Shown here piece by piece: positions 1 through 8,937 of a stretch of DNA of 64,000 nucleotides. The first letter of the stretch is position 1. The number at the start of each line of letters is the position of its first letter. The stretch is taken from the NCBI GenBank assembly GCA_963738425.1, contig CAVTWT010000020.1, positions 1 to 64,000 on the forward strand, given 5' to 3'. Under the pieces are notes generated by a model. It did not search any database, was not told the DNA's origin, and saw only the letters and a list, made by a program, of their open reading frames with translations. The stretch is from CADEEN01 sp963738425 (GTDB taxonomy: Bacteria > Pseudomonadota > Gammaproteobacteria > Burkholderiales > Burkholderiaceae_C). Both the position numbers and the translations under genes were made by a program.

Positions 1-656
1 ACGACGCATGCTCCGGGCTGTCCAGATGGGGCAGGGCGTTGAAGGTCATCAGGTGCAGGCGCTTCGGCGTCATGCGGAGTTCGCAGACCGCGCTGTTGCG
101 CAGGTGCAGGTTCAGCTCGATCACCGCCTCCGGCTGCAGGCCCAGCACATGGCCCACGGCCATCGAGATCGGCCCACCGCTGGAGACGACCAGCGCCGTG
201 CCGTTGGCATGGTGCTCGCGCAGATGCGCCAGCGCGGCCTCGATGCCGGCGACGAAGGCCGTGTAGCGCAGCATGCCCTCGGGCCGGGTCTGGCCCTGCA
301 TCCAGCGCAGCAAGCCGTCGCGCAGCAGCTGGAAATGCACGCGCGCCTCGGGGGCGGTCTTCACCGTCGGCAGCGGGCCTTCGTGCACGGAGCGGATCAG
401 CGCGTGGCTGTCGTACTCGTCGAGTTCGGCATGGGCCGTGGGCCGCGTGCGTCGCGCCGAGGCCGCTTTCGATGGCGGCGAGCGATTGCGCGTGGCGCTT
501 CAGCGTGCCGGTGAGCACGGCATCGAAGCGCAGGCCGTGCGAGCGGAACCACGCTCCCAGGCGCTCGCATTGGCGGCGGCCGAGATCGCTCAGCTGGTCG
601 TAGTCGGCGGCGCCGAACGAGGCCTGGCCGTGGCGGACGAGGAACAGTCTGCCCAT
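1..656 (-). pseudogene. histidine phosphatase family protein (phosphoglycerate mutase-like), frameshifted and cut by window edge
   Basis: The minus-strand frame begins at ATG 656 (an alternative ATG lies at 665) and opens with MGRLFLVRHGQASFG. This carries the RHG catalytic motif of the histidine phosphatase superfamily, in which the His is phosphorylated. After about 70 residues, near 434-445, the coding potential moves to another frame (AELDEYDSHALI) that stays open to the window edge. The second frame holds the conserved SSGGPISM segment with a likely glycine-rich phosphatase loop. The shift equals one extra base, so the gene is either a pseudogene or carries a sequence error. The 3' end is missing. 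It is divergent from the phosphofructokinase gene. The substrate cannot be told from sequence. Confidence 0.7.
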
Positions 657-740
657 CGGCCACATTGTCGGCGCAACGCGTCGGGCCGGTTGTCCCGCTC
701 GGCGACCCTGCAAAATGGCGCTGCTGCACAGGAGCCCACC

Positions 741-1952
741 ATGACCCATCGCATCCTCATCGCCCAAGGCGGCGGCCCGACCGCCGTCATCAACCAGTCG
801 CTCGTCGGCGCCGTGCTCGCCGCGCGCGGCTTGCCGAGCGTCGAGCGCGTGTACGGCGCGCGCCATGGCGTGCGCGGCATCGTCAACGAAGACTTCATCG
901 ACCTGACGATGGAAACCACGGCGCACCTCGAGCGCGTGGCGGCCACGCCGGCCTCGGCGCTGGGCTCGACGCGCGACAAGCCCGACCTCGCGTACTGCAA
1001 GAACATCCTCGAAGTGCTGAAGGCGCACCAGATCGGCCACTTCTTCTACATCGGCGGCAACGACTCGTCGGACACCGTGCGCATCGTCGCCGAGGAAGCG
1101 AAGAAGGCGGGCCACCCGCTGGCCGCCGTGCACATCCCGAAGACGATCGACAACGACCTGATGGGCAACGACCACACGCCGGGCTTTCCGTCGGCCGCGC
1201 GCTTCGTCATGCAGGCCTTTGCCGGCGCCAACCTCGACAACGCCGCGCTGCCGGGCGTGTACGTGGCCGTGGTCATGGGCCGGCATGCCGGCTTTCTCAC
1301 CGCTGCGGGCGCGCTCGCGCGCACGCAGGCTGACGACGGGCCGCACCTGGTCTATCTGCCCGAGCGCGTGTTCGAGATCGACAAGTTCCTCGCCGATGTC
1401 AAGGCGGTGTACGACAAGCACGGCCGTTGCGTGGTCGCGGTCAGCGAAGGCATCCACGACGCATCGGGCGAGGCCATCGCCGCCAAGCTGTCGGCGACCG
1501 TCGAGCGCGACGCGCATGGCAACGTGCAGCTCTCCGGCACCGGCGCGTTGGCCGACCTGCTGTGCGACGAGATCAAGGCCAAGCTCGGCATCAAGCGCGT
1601 GCGCGGCGACACCTTCGGCTACCTGCAGCGCAGTTTTCTCGGCTGCGTCAGCGACGTCGATGCCCGCGAAGCGCGCGACGTCGGTGAGCGCGCGGTGCAG
1701 TACGCGCTGCTGCAAGGCCAGGTCGGCTCGGTGGCGATCCGCCGCATCGGCGACTACGTGGTCGAGTACCCGCTGCAACCGCTGGAGGCCGTGGCCGCGA
1801 AGACGCGCGTCATGGACGATGCCTTCATCAACGCCGCCGGCAACGACGTGACGCCGGCGTTTCGCGACTACCTGCGCCCGCTGTTGGGGTCGGACCTGCC
1901 GCAGGCACATCGGCTGCGCGGCGCGGCGGTGGCCAAGGTGCTGAAGCGCTGA
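741..1952 (+). CDS. pfp: pyrophosphate-dependent 6-phosphofructokinase
   Basis: A 403-residue phosphofructokinase of the PPi-dependent group. It interconverts fructose 6-phosphate and fructose 1,6-bisphosphate in the cytoplasm, using pyrophosphate. The glycine-rich start GGGPTAVIN (about residues 10-18), GGNDS (105-109), PKTIDNDL (133-140) and MGRHAGF (179-185) are all present. PKTIDND in place of GTIDND is the usual mark of PPi- rather than ATP-specific enzymes. The start at ATG 741 has AGGAG about 6 bases upstream. The frame is open much further upstream, but that part has no family similarity. A class I fructose-1,6-bisphosphatase is encoded about 1 kb downstream on the other strand. Confidence 0.9.
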   Translation: MTHRILIAQGGGPTAVINQSLVGAVLAARGLPSVERVYGARHGVRGIVNEDFIDLTMETTAHLERVAATPASALGSTRDKPDLAYCKNILEVLKAHQIGHFFYIGGNDSSDTVRIVAEEAKKAGHPLAAVHIPKTIDNDLMGNDHTPGFPSAARFVMQAFAGANLDNAALPGVYVAVVMGRHAGFLTAAGALARTQADDGPHLVYLPERVFEIDKFLADVKAVYDKHGRCVVAVSEGIHDASGEAIAAKLSATVERDAHGNVQLSGTGALADLLCDEIKAKLGIKRVRGDTFGYLQRSFLGCVSDVDAREARDVGERAVQYALLQGQVGSVAIRRIGDYVVEYPLQPLEAVAAKTRVMDDAFINAAGNDVTPAFRDYLRPLLGSDLPQAHRLRGAAVAKVLKR

Positions 1953-1967
1953 CCCGCTGGCGCTGGA

Positions 1968-2528
1968 TCATCGCGGCTGGGCGGGCCTGAGCCAGGGCTG
2001 GAAGAAGCTGCGTTTCGCCTTCTGCTGCATTGAAGGGTCCGCGCGCGCTGCTTCGCATTCCTGCTCAGCCTGCGCCTGAGTTCCGGCAGCCTTGCCGGTT
2101 TTCTGCGCGCACTGCGCAGCGTCGAGTTGCTTGACGTTGCCGTCGAGGCAGCACCACTTCAACTCAGTCTGCGCGTGAGCGCTCGGCAACAGGCTCTCGA
2201 TCACTACACGCGCCGTGCTGCGTGGCGCGGTCTGCGCCTGAGCCGACATGGCCGCTGTGCCGAGGGAGTTGGAGCCCGCGGCGACGGTGAAGATCACCAG
2301 CGAGTTGACAACCCAGAACAGCAGCTTGAAGGCGCGCTTGCCGGGTTTGCCGGACACGAACACGCACAGCCCGAAAAGGAAGCTCAACACCAACGCGATC
2401 AGCGCCGGCTGCGGCGCGTTGAGCGCGAACTGGAACGCCAGCGCGTTGGTGATGCCCATCGTCATGCCGCCGGCCAAGCCCGGCGTCAGCATCGACTCCG
2501 GCGTCACGAACTTTTCGATATCGGTCAT
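1968..2528 (-). CDS. hypothetical membrane protein
   Basis: A 186-residue protein of no family I recognise. ATG 2528 is preceded by a good ribosome binding site (CAGGAGAGAACC). The N-terminal part (MTDIEKFVTPESML) is followed by two or three hydrophobic segments around residues 20-85. A Gln/Ala-rich, probably extracytoplasmic tail contains WCC and further cysteines (CAQ, CEA). The gene lies convergent with the phosphofructokinase gene, 15 bases from its stop. Two cysteine pairs in the tail could form disulfides, which is inference only. Confidence 0.7.
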   Translation of the reverse strand: MTDIEKFVTPESMLTPGLAGGMTMGITNALAFQFALNAPQPALIALVLSFLFGLCVFVSGKPGKRAFKLLFWVVNSLVIFTVAAGSNSLGTAAMSAQAQTAPRSTARVVIESLLPSAHAQTELKWCCLDGNVKQLDAAQCAQKTGKAAGTQAQAEQECEAARADPSMQQKAKRSFFQPWLRPAQPR

Positions 2529-2617
2529 GGTTCTCTCCTGAAGGTCCTCGGCGTGCAGGAGTGCAACCCGAGGGCTCGCAGGGCAACCATAGGCGTCCAA
2601 CGCAGGAGTCGCCTCCC

Positions 2618-2992
2618 CTAGGAAGGCGAGAAAGGCGGCTCGCCTCCCTGGAACTTGGACTGCAAGCGCGCGGCGTCGAAGCCAACAGTGATGCGGCCGT
2701 CGTCCCACTCGATCACCGGGCGCTTGACGAGGCTCGGCTGGGCCAGCATCAAGGTGCGCGCCGAGGCCGCATCGACTGCCGCGGCGCGCGTCGCGTCGTC
2801 AAGCTTGCGCCACGTGGTGCCCTTGCGGTTGAGCACCTGTTCCCACCCTGCGGCCGCGATCCAGGCGTCGAGCCGCTTCGGCGGCGGGCCGGCCTTCTTG
2901 AAGTCGTGGAATTCGTAGGGCCGATTGCGTTCGGCGAGCCAGGCGCGCGCCTTCTTGACGCTGTCGCAGTTGGGGATGCCGTAGAGGATCAA
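2618..2992 (-). CDS. Spx/MgsR/ArsC-related protein (YffB-like)
   Basis: A 124-residue thioredoxin-fold protein of the ArsC/Spx/YffB family. It opens with LILYGIPNCDSVKKARAWL, where the single CDSVKKA cysteine replaces the CX2C of true thioredoxins. The C-terminal VKRPVIEWDD segment matches the conserved RP loop of arsenate-reductase-like proteins. No arsenic genes are nearby and many YffB-type proteins do not reduce arsenate, so the substrate is left open. The inferred TTG start at 2992 overlaps the fbp stop by four bases (TTGA), giving translational coupling. It is the last gene of the prfB-HAD-pepN-fbp operon. Confidence 0.8.
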   Translation of the reverse strand: MILYGIPNCDSVKKARAWLAERNRPYEFHDFKKAGPPPKRLDAWIAAAGWEQVLNRKGTTWRKLDDATRAAAVDAASARTLMLAQPSLVKRPVIEWDDGRITVGFDAARLQSKFQGGEPPFSPS

Positions 2993-3999
2993 GCTTCGCG
3001 GTGGTACGCCGTCACGCGATCGACTTCGTTCTTCGAGCCCAGCATCACGGCGACGCGCTGGTGCAGCTTGCCCGGCATCAGGTCCATGATGCGCTGCTGG
3101 CCGTCGGTGGCCGCGCCGCCGGCCTGCTCGACGAGGAAGGCCATCGGGTTGGCCTCGTACATCAGGCGCAGCTTGCCGGGCTTGTCGGGCTCGCGTGCGT
3201 CCCATGGGTAGAGAAAGACGCCGCCGCGGGAGAGGATGCGGTGCACGTCGGCGACCATGCTGCCGACCCAGCGCATGTTGAAGTCCTTGCCGCGCGCGCC
3301 GGTCGTGCCGGCCAGGCACTCGTCGATGTACTGGCGCATCGGCGGCGCCCAGTGGCGCAGGTTGCTCATGTTGACGGCGAACTCCTGCGTGTCGTCGGGG
3401 ATGCGCAGGTTCTCGCCTGTGAGCACCCACGAGCCCATTTCGCGGTCGAGGGTGAACATCGCCACGCCGTTGCCCACGGTGAGCACGAGCGTGGTCTGCG
3501 GGCCGTAGACGCAGTAGCCGGCCGCCGCCTGGAACTTGCCGGGCTGCAGGAAGTCTTCTTCGCTGACACCGGGCTGGTGGCCGACCTTGCGCAGCACCGA
3601 GAAGATGGTGCCGATGCTGACGTTGACGTCGATGTTGGACGAGCCGTCGAGCGGATCGAACAGCAGCAGGAACTCGCCCTGCGGCCAGCGGTTCGGCACG
3701 GCGTGGATGCCGTCCATCTCCTCGCTGGCCATCGCCGCCAGGTGGCCGCCCCATTCGTTGGCTTCGATCAGCACTTCGTTGCTGATGACGTCGAGCTTCT
3801 TCTGGATCTCGCCTTGCACGTTTTCGGTCTGGGCACTGCCGAGCACGTCGCCAAGCGCGCCCTTGTTGACCGAGATGGCGATGGCCTTGCAGGCGCGCGC
3901 GACGACTTCGATCAGCAGGCGCAGCTGGCCGGGGATGCGGCCGTGCTCGCGCTGTTGCTCGACGAGGTATTGGGTGAGGCTGATGCGTTTGGTGGCCAT
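2989..3999 (-). CDS. fbp: class I fructose-1,6-bisphosphatase
   Basis: A 336-residue enzyme that removes the 1-phosphate of fructose 1,6-bisphosphate in gluconeogenesis or the Calvin cycle. The metal-binding motif DPLDGSSN lies at residues 115-122 and SEEMDG (92-97) supplies further metal ligands. The conserved C-terminal block GKLRLMYEANPMAFLVEQAGG is present and the length is normal for the class I family. It begins 7 bases after the pepN stop on the minus strand and shares a TTGA overlap with the Spx-like gene. Confidence 0.95.
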   Translation of the reverse strand: MATKRISLTQYLVEQQREHGRIPGQLRLLIEVVARACKAIAISVNKGALGDVLGSAQTENVQGEIQKKLDVISNEVLIEANEWGGHLAAMASEEMDGIHAVPNRWPQGEFLLLFDPLDGSSNIDVNVSIGTIFSVLRKVGHQPGVSEEDFLQPGKFQAAAGYCVYGPQTTLVLTVGNGVAMFTLDREMGSWVLTGENLRIPDDTQEFAVNMSNLRHWAPPMRQYIDECLAGTTGARGKDFNMRWVGSMVADVHRILSRGGVFLYPWDAREPDKPGKLRLMYEANPMAFLVEQAGGAATDGQQRIMDLMPGKLHQRVAVMLGSKNEVDRVTAYHREA

Positions 4000-4005
4000 G
4001 GGTGC

Positions 4006-6690
4006 TCAGTGGGCTTGCGACAAGGCGCGCTCGACGATCTCGCGCACGCCGGCCGACAGGTCTTTCTTCTCGGCCACGCGCGTGACCGCTTCGCGCGCCG
4101 CGCTGCGGTATGGCTCGGCCAGGTGCATCCAGCGGTCCATCGCACGGGCCACGCGGGCCGCCAGCGAGCTGTTGAAGCCGTCGATCTCACGCACCGCGTC
4201 GGCCCACAGCACGTAGCCGCCGGCGTCGGTGCGGTGGAAGGCGGCCGGGTTGCTCGTGCAGAAGACCTGGATCAGGCTGCGTGCGCGGTTCGGGTTGGTG
4301 AGCGTGTAGTCGGCGTGTTGCAGCAACTGCTTGACGCGCGCGAAGGCGCGTCCGTCGGCGCGCTCGGGCATCTGCGCCTGCAGCGCGAACCACTTGTCGA
4401 TGACCAGGGCTTCGTGCTTGAAGCGGGCGTGGAAGTGCGCCAGCGCCGGCGTGGCCAGCTCAGCATGGGACTCGGTGAGGGCGGCCAGCGCGCCGAGGCG
4501 CTCGGTCATGTTGCCGGCGTCCTTCACACGCTGGTAGGCACGGCCGGGCCAGATCGGATCGCCGGTTTTTGCGGCATCGAGGCAGAGCATGCACAGCGCC
4601 AGGTTGGCCAGCGCGCGCTGGCCCGCTGACTGCGGGTCCGGGCTGTAGGCGCCGCGGACCTGGTGTGAGTCGTAGGCCCAGCTCCAGTCGTCGCGCAGCT
4701 CGCGTGCCAGTTGCCCGAGCATCACCTCACGCACCGCGTGCACGCGCTGCGGGTTGACGGTGGCGAGGTGTTCGGCGAGCAGGTTCTCATCGGGCAGCGT
4801 CAGCACCAGCGCCTTGAACGCGGCATCGAGCTGCGGATGCCGCAGCACGGTGCGCATGGCGTCGATGAACGGAGCGTCGAGCACTGGCTCACGCTCGCCC
4901 TTGATCGCGCCGAGCAGGCGGTCGAGCGCCAGGCGCTGGCCCGACTCCCAGCGGTTGAACGGGTCGCTGTCGTGCTGCAGCAGCACCAGCAGGTCGGCAT
5001 CGGACAGCGGCTCGGCGAGGATCACCGGCGCCGAGAAGCCGCGCAGCAGCGAGGGCACCGGCTCGGCGTCAACGTTGACGAAGGTGTAGAAGTTTTTCGC
5101 CTGATCGAGCACGAGCACGCGCTCGGCCGCGTCGAAGGCCGGTTCGTCCTCGAGCTGCACTGGCAGCGCGCGGCCGTCGCGGCCGATCAGCGCCAGCGCC
5201 ATCGGGATCACCTGCGGCTGCTTGCCGTCGCCCACCTGCTGCTCGAAGCCGAGGGTGTAGGTTTGCGTGTGCGCGTCCCAGCGCCCGCGCGCGGTGACCC
5301 GCGGCGTGCCCGACTGCGAGTACCAGCGCTTGAAGGTGTCGAGCCGCGTGGTCAGTGCACTTTGTGGGTTGGCGTCGGCGATGGCCTGCGCGAAGTCATC
5401 GCAGGTCACGGCCTGGCCGTCGTGGCGCTTGAAGTACAGGTCCATGCCGCGGCGGAAGCCATCGCGGCCAACCAGCGTGGCCATCATGCGCACGACCTCG
5501 GCGCCTTTTTCGTAGACGGTGGGCGTGTAGAAGTTGTCGATCTCGACATAGGCGTCGGGCCGCACCGGGTGCGCCATCGAGCCTGCGTCTTCGGGGAACT
5601 GCATCGCGCGCAGGCGCTTCACGTCGCCGATGCGGCAGACCGCGCGTGCGCTCGCATCGCCGGCCATGTCCATCGAGAACTCCTGGTCGCGGTAGACCGT
5701 CAGGCCTTCCTTCAGCGAGAGCTGGAACCAGTCGCGGCAGGTGATGCGGTTGCCGGTCCAGTTGTGGAAGTACTCGTGGCCGACGACGGCTTCGATGCCG
5801 TGGTAGTCGCTGTCGGTGGCGGTGGCGGGGCTGGCCAGCACGTACTGCGTGTTGAAGACGTTGAGCCCCTTGTTCTCCATCGCGCCCATGTTGTAGTCGC
5901 CGACGGCAACGATCATGAAGCGCTCCAGATCGAGCGGCAGGCCGAAGCGGTGTTCGTCCCAGACGATCGAGGCCACCAGCGAGGCCATCGCATGCTCGGT
6001 CTTGTCGATGTCGTCGCGCGCGGTGTAGATCTCGAGCAGGTGCTCCTTGCCCGAGCGTGTCTTGATCTGCTGGCGGCGCACCGAGAGCTTGCCGGCGACG
6101 AGCGCGAACAGGTAGCTCGGTTTCGGAAACGGGTCGTGCCACTTGGCGAAGTGGCGCCCGTTGTCGAGTGCGCCTTCTTCGACCAGGTTGCCGTTGGACA
6201 GCAGCACCGGGTATTTCGACTTGTCGGCGCGCAGCGTCACCGTGAACACCGCCATCACGTCCGGCCGGTCGAGGAAGTAGGTGATGCGGCGGAACCCCTC
6301 GGCCTCGCACTGCGTGAACAGGCCGGAGCCCGAGGCGTACAGGCCCGAGAGCTGCTTGTTCTTGTCGGGCGCGCAGGTGTTGCGCAGCTCGAGCGTGAAG
6401 CTGTCGCCTTCGGGCGGGTTGTCGATGATCAGCGAGCCGTCGTCACCGTGGCGGAACGACACGCTTTGGCCGTCGGCCATCACGCGCAGCAGCGTGATGC
6501 CGTCGCCATGCAGCACCAGCGGCGCACGCAACACCTTGGGATTGCGCTCGACGGCTAGCTTGCTGGCGACGATGGTCTTGGCACCATCGAGATCGAAGCT
6601 CAGGTCGGCCTTACGAATCCAGAACGCGGGTTCGGCGTAATCCTGGCGGCGGATCAAGGGCGCCGTGCCTTCACGCATGAGCATCATCAT
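4006..6690 (-). CDS. pepN: aminopeptidase N (M1 family)
   Basis: An 894-residue zinc aminopeptidase of the gamma/betaproteobacterial PepN type, about the usual length. The substrate-binding GAMEN motif lies near residue 268. The zinc site is HEYFH at 305-309 with the third ligand Glu at about 328, and WTGNR follows the HEXXH motif as in the family. It trims N-terminal residues from peptides in the cytoplasm. Several ATGs are clustered at 6690, 6687, 6684 and 6678. All overlap the end of the HAD gene, so the exact start is uncertain by four codons. Confidence 0.95.
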   Translation of the reverse strand: MMMLMREGTAPLIRRQDYAEPAFWIRKADLSFDLDGAKTIVASKLAVERNPKVLRAPLVLHGDGITLLRVMADGQSVSFRHGDDGSLIIDNPPEGDSFTLELRNTCAPDKNKQLSGLYASGSGLFTQCEAEGFRRITYFLDRPDVMAVFTVTLRADKSKYPVLLSNGNLVEEGALDNGRHFAKWHDPFPKPSYLFALVAGKLSVRRQQIKTRSGKEHLLEIYTARDDIDKTEHAMASLVASIVWDEHRFGLPLDLERFMIVAVGDYNMGAMENKGLNVFNTQYVLASPATATDSDYHGIEAVVGHEYFHNWTGNRITCRDWFQLSLKEGLTVYRDQEFSMDMAGDASARAVCRIGDVKRLRAMQFPEDAGSMAHPVRPDAYVEIDNFYTPTVYEKGAEVVRMMATLVGRDGFRRGMDLYFKRHDGQAVTCDDFAQAIADANPQSALTTRLDTFKRWYSQSGTPRVTARGRWDAHTQTYTLGFEQQVGDGKQPQVIPMALALIGRDGRALPVQLEDEPAFDAAERVLVLDQAKNFYTFVNVDAEPVPSLLRGFSAPVILAEPLSDADLLVLLQHDSDPFNRWESGQRLALDRLLGAIKGEREPVLDAPFIDAMRTVLRHPQLDAAFKALVLTLPDENLLAEHLATVNPQRVHAVREVMLGQLARELRDDWSWAYDSHQVRGAYSPDPQSAGQRALANLALCMLCLDAAKTGDPIWPGRAYQRVKDAGNMTERLGALAALTESHAELATPALAHFHARFKHEALVIDKWFALQAQMPERADGRAFARVKQLLQHADYTLTNPNRARSLIQVFCTSNPAAFHRTDAGGYVLWADAVREIDGFNSSLAARVARAMDRWMHLAEPYRSAAREAVTRVAEKKDLSAGVREIVERALSQAH

Positions 6691-7366
6691 GGTTGTTGTT
6701 CTCCATCAGCTTCGTGAACCAGGCCGCTTGTGACAGCCCGGTGTAGTGGCGGATCGCAGCGAGTACGTGCGGACCAGCGAGTTCGTCGGCCGTGTGGCCG
6801 GTGCAGACGGCCACGGCGCGCATGCCGGCGCGGCGTGCGGCTTCGATGCCCAGCGGCGCGTCTTCGAAGACGACGCAATGCTCGGGCGCAACGTTCAAGC
6901 GCCGCGCCACTTCGAGAAAGATCGCCGGTTCGGGCTTGCCGGGCAGGCCTTCGTCGCCGCCGACGACAGCGTGCGGCGGCTCGTCGAGCGCCAGGTGTTC
7001 GAGCGCGAAAGCAATGTTGTGCGCGTCGCCCGCGGTGCCGACGCCGACCTTGAAGCCGAGCGATCGCGCCTGCGACGCGAAGGCACGAAAGCCCGCCACT
7101 TCGCGGAATGTCGGCGGCGCGAAGGCCTGGCGGTACAGCGCTTCCTTTTGCCGCACCAGCGTCCAGGCTTCGTCGTGTGCGATGGCGCGGCCGAAAAGCT
7201 CGCTCATGCATTCAGCGCCATTGCGTCCGGTCGTGCGGCGCATCATTTCATCGACGCCCATGCCGATGCCGTGCAGCGCCGCGAAGTCGATCCACGAGTC
7301 TCGGTGGAACGGCATCGAATCGATCATCGTGCCGTCCATGTCGAAGATCAGCGCTGCAGTTCTCAT
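6671..7366 (-). CDS. HAD-IA family phosphatase (beta-phosphoglucomutase-like)
   Basis: A 231-residue haloacid-dehalogenase-type hydrolase. FDMDGTMIDS (residues 8-17) contains the nucleophile Asp9 and acid/base Asp11. GKPEP near residue 141 carries the conserved lysine, and FEDAPLGIEAA near 165 is motif IV. The alpha-helical cap between motifs I and II fits the beta-phosphoglucomutase/phosphoglycolate group. The substrate cannot be assigned. ATG 7366 overlaps the prfB stop (ATGA), and the 3' end overlaps the pepN start region. Confidence 0.88.
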   Translation of the reverse strand: MRTAALIFDMDGTMIDSMPFHRDSWIDFAALHGIGMGVDEMMRRTTGRNGAECMSELFGRAIAHDEAWTLVRQKEALYRQAFAPPTFREVAGFRAFASQARSLGFKVGVGTAGDAHNIAFALEHLALDEPPHAVVGGDEGLPGKPEPAIFLEVARRLNVAPEHCVVFEDAPLGIEAARRAGMRAVAVCTGHTADELAGPHVLAAIRHYTGLSQAAWFTKLMENNNHDDAHA

Positions 7367-8466
7367 ACGCCCTGTTTGAGCGATGCCTGGATGAAAACGT
7401 CCAGATCGCCGTCCAGAATCTTCTGCGTGTTGCTGATCTCGACGTTGGTGCGCAGGTCCTTGATGCGGCTGTTGTCGAGCACGTAGCTGCGGATCTGGTG
7501 CCCCCAGCCGACATCGGTCTTGCTGTCTTCGAGCTTCTGCTGCGCCACCCGCTGCTTCTGCATCTCGTGCTCGTACAGCCGCGAGCGCAGCATCTGCCAG
7601 GCCTCGTCACGGTTGCGATGCTGGCTGCGGTCGTTCTGGCACTGCACGACGATGTTGGTCGGGATGTGCGTCAGGCGCACCGCCGAGTCGGTCTTGTTGA
7701 TGTGCTGGCCGCCGGCACCGCTGGCGCGGAAGGTGTCCACACGCACGTCGGCCGGGTTGATCTCGATCTCGATCGAGTCATCGACTTCCGGATAGACAAA
7801 CAGCGACGCGAACGAGGTGTGCCGCCCACCCGAGGAATCGAAAGGGCTCTTGCGCACCAGGCGGTGCACGCCGGTTTCGGTGCGCAGGTGGCCGAAGGCG
7901 TAGTCGCCCTCGACCTTGATCGTCGCCGAGCGGATGCCGGCCACGTCACCCTCGGTTTCTTCCATCACCTCGGCCTTGAAGCCCTTGCGCTCGCAGTACT
8001 TCAGGTACTGGCGCAACAGCATCGCGGCCCAGTCGCAGGCTTCGGTGCCGCCGGCGCCGGCCTGGATGTCGATGAAGCAGTTGAGCGGATCGGCCGGGTT
8101 GTTGAACATGCGGCGAAACTCGAGCTGAGCCACCGTCTCGCCGAGTTGGGCGGCTTCGGCTTCGATCGTGGCCAGCGCCGGCAGGTCGTCGTCGGCTTTC
8201 GACATTTCGAACAACTCGCTGTTGTCCGACAGGTTCGACGCCAGGTGGTCGATCGTTTCGACCACGGTCTCGAGTGATTTCTTCTCGCGCCCCAGTTCCT
8301 GCGCGCGCTTCGGCTCGTTCCAGACGTTCGGGTTCTCGAGCGCGGCGTTGACTTCGTTCAGACGCAGTGATTTGCGCTCGTAGTCAAAGATACCCCCGAA
8401 GCGCTTCGGTGCGCGCTGCGAGGTCGGCGAGCAGCGTGCCGATCTGGTTGATGCGTTCGATGTCCA
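7363..8466 (-). CDS. prfB: peptide chain release factor 2 (programmed +1 frameshift)
   Basis: RF2 releases polypeptides at UGA and UAA codons. The gene starts at ATG 8466, encodes 27 residues ending ...LRGYL, then meets an in-frame UGA at 8386-8384. A +1 shift at CTT-TGA-C leads into the long frame, giving about 367 residues, normal for RF2. The RF2 codon-recognition tripeptide SPF lies near residues 207-209 and the catalytic GGQ at about 252-254. The stop overlaps the HAD gene start. It is the first gene of a minus-strand operon. Confidence 0.95.
   Translation of the reverse strand, partial: WTSNASTRSARCSPTSQRAPKRFGGIFDYERKSLRLNEVNAALENPNVWNEPKRAQELGREKKSLETVVETIDHLASNLSDNSELFEMSKADDDLPALATIEAEAAQLGETVAQLEFRRMFNNPADPLNCFIDIQAGAGGTEACDWAAMLLRQYLKYCERKGFKAEVMEETEGDVAGIRSATIKVEGDYAFGHLRTETGVHRLVRKSPFDSSGGRHTSFASLFVYPEVDDSIEIEINPADVRVDTFRASGAGGQHINKTDSAVRLTHIPTNIVVQCQNDRSQHRNRDEAWQMLRSRLYEHEMQKQRVAQQKLEDSKTDVGWGHQIRSYVLDNSRIKDLRTNVEISNTQKILDGDLDVFIQASLKQGV
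8383..8398 (-). promoter_or_regulatory. prfB: RF2 programmed frameshift site
   Basis: On the minus strand the message reads CGGGGGTATCTTTGAC. It has an internal Shine-Dalgarno-like GGGGG stretch, a TAT spacer codon, the CTT slippery codon, the UGA stop and the stimulating 3' C. This is the classic autoregulatory element: scarce RF2 makes termination at UGA slow and favours the +1 shift that makes RF2. Confidence 0.93.
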
Positions 8467-8640
8467 TGACAGCAGAGCCTGATTTTTGAAGGCCTGGATT
8501 GTCTCATGCAGGTCACTGTCAAGGGTTAGTCCCCAGAGGGGTTTGCCAGTGGCGGTAAGCGTTTGTCAGAAAGCCGTAAGCGCTGGCGAACCACAGTACG
8601 CCCCATGGCACTCAGGGCGAGTGCGCGTTCGTCATTGGCA

Positions 8641-8937
8641 ATGCTGGCTTTCCTCAATCTGGTCCAACTGATCCTGTACATCCCGCTGCTGGCGCTGGCC
8701 GGGCAGGGGGCCCTGTACGTGTTGGCCGGGCACAAGCGTGACAGCAATTTCTTCTACCGCCTGCTGCAGCTGCTGTCCAAGCCGTTCACGATGGTCGTTC
8801 GCAAGCTGACGCCGAAGCTGGTGGCCGATGAGCATGTGCCGATCGTCACCTTCTTCCTCGTGCTGATCCTGTATTTCGTCGTCACCTTCGAGCGCATCGA
8901 CCTGTGCATGCAGGTCGGCCTGGAGCAATGCCGGTGA
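8641..8937 (+). CDS. small membrane protein of unknown function
   Basis: A 98-residue protein with a hydrophobic segment at residues 4-27 (LNLVQLILYIPLLALAG) and another near 70-87 (FFLVLILYFVVTF), joined by a basic loop. I chose ATG 8641, where the first helix begins at once. An in-frame ATG at 8605 would add twelve basic residues. Neither start has a strong ribosome binding site. The stop overlaps the next gene's start region at 8928-8937, so the two are probably co-transcribed. No function can be assigned. Confidence 0.7.
   Translation: MLAFLNLVQLILYIPLLALAGQGALYVLAGHKRDSNFFYRLLQLLSKPFTMVVRKLTPKLVADEHVPIVTFFLVLILYFVVTFERIDLCMQVGLEQCR

Noticed and set aside
2618..2992. Arsenate reductase arsC
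   Set aside because: Only the general fold is shared; no arsR, arsB or other resistance genes are nearby.
4006..6558. Very long open frames opposite pepN (for example plus strand 4711-6558, 615 codons)
   Set aside because: They are antisense to a strongly conserved gene in GC-rich DNA, are rich in Arg/His/Val/Gln with no family motif, and have no fitting start sites.
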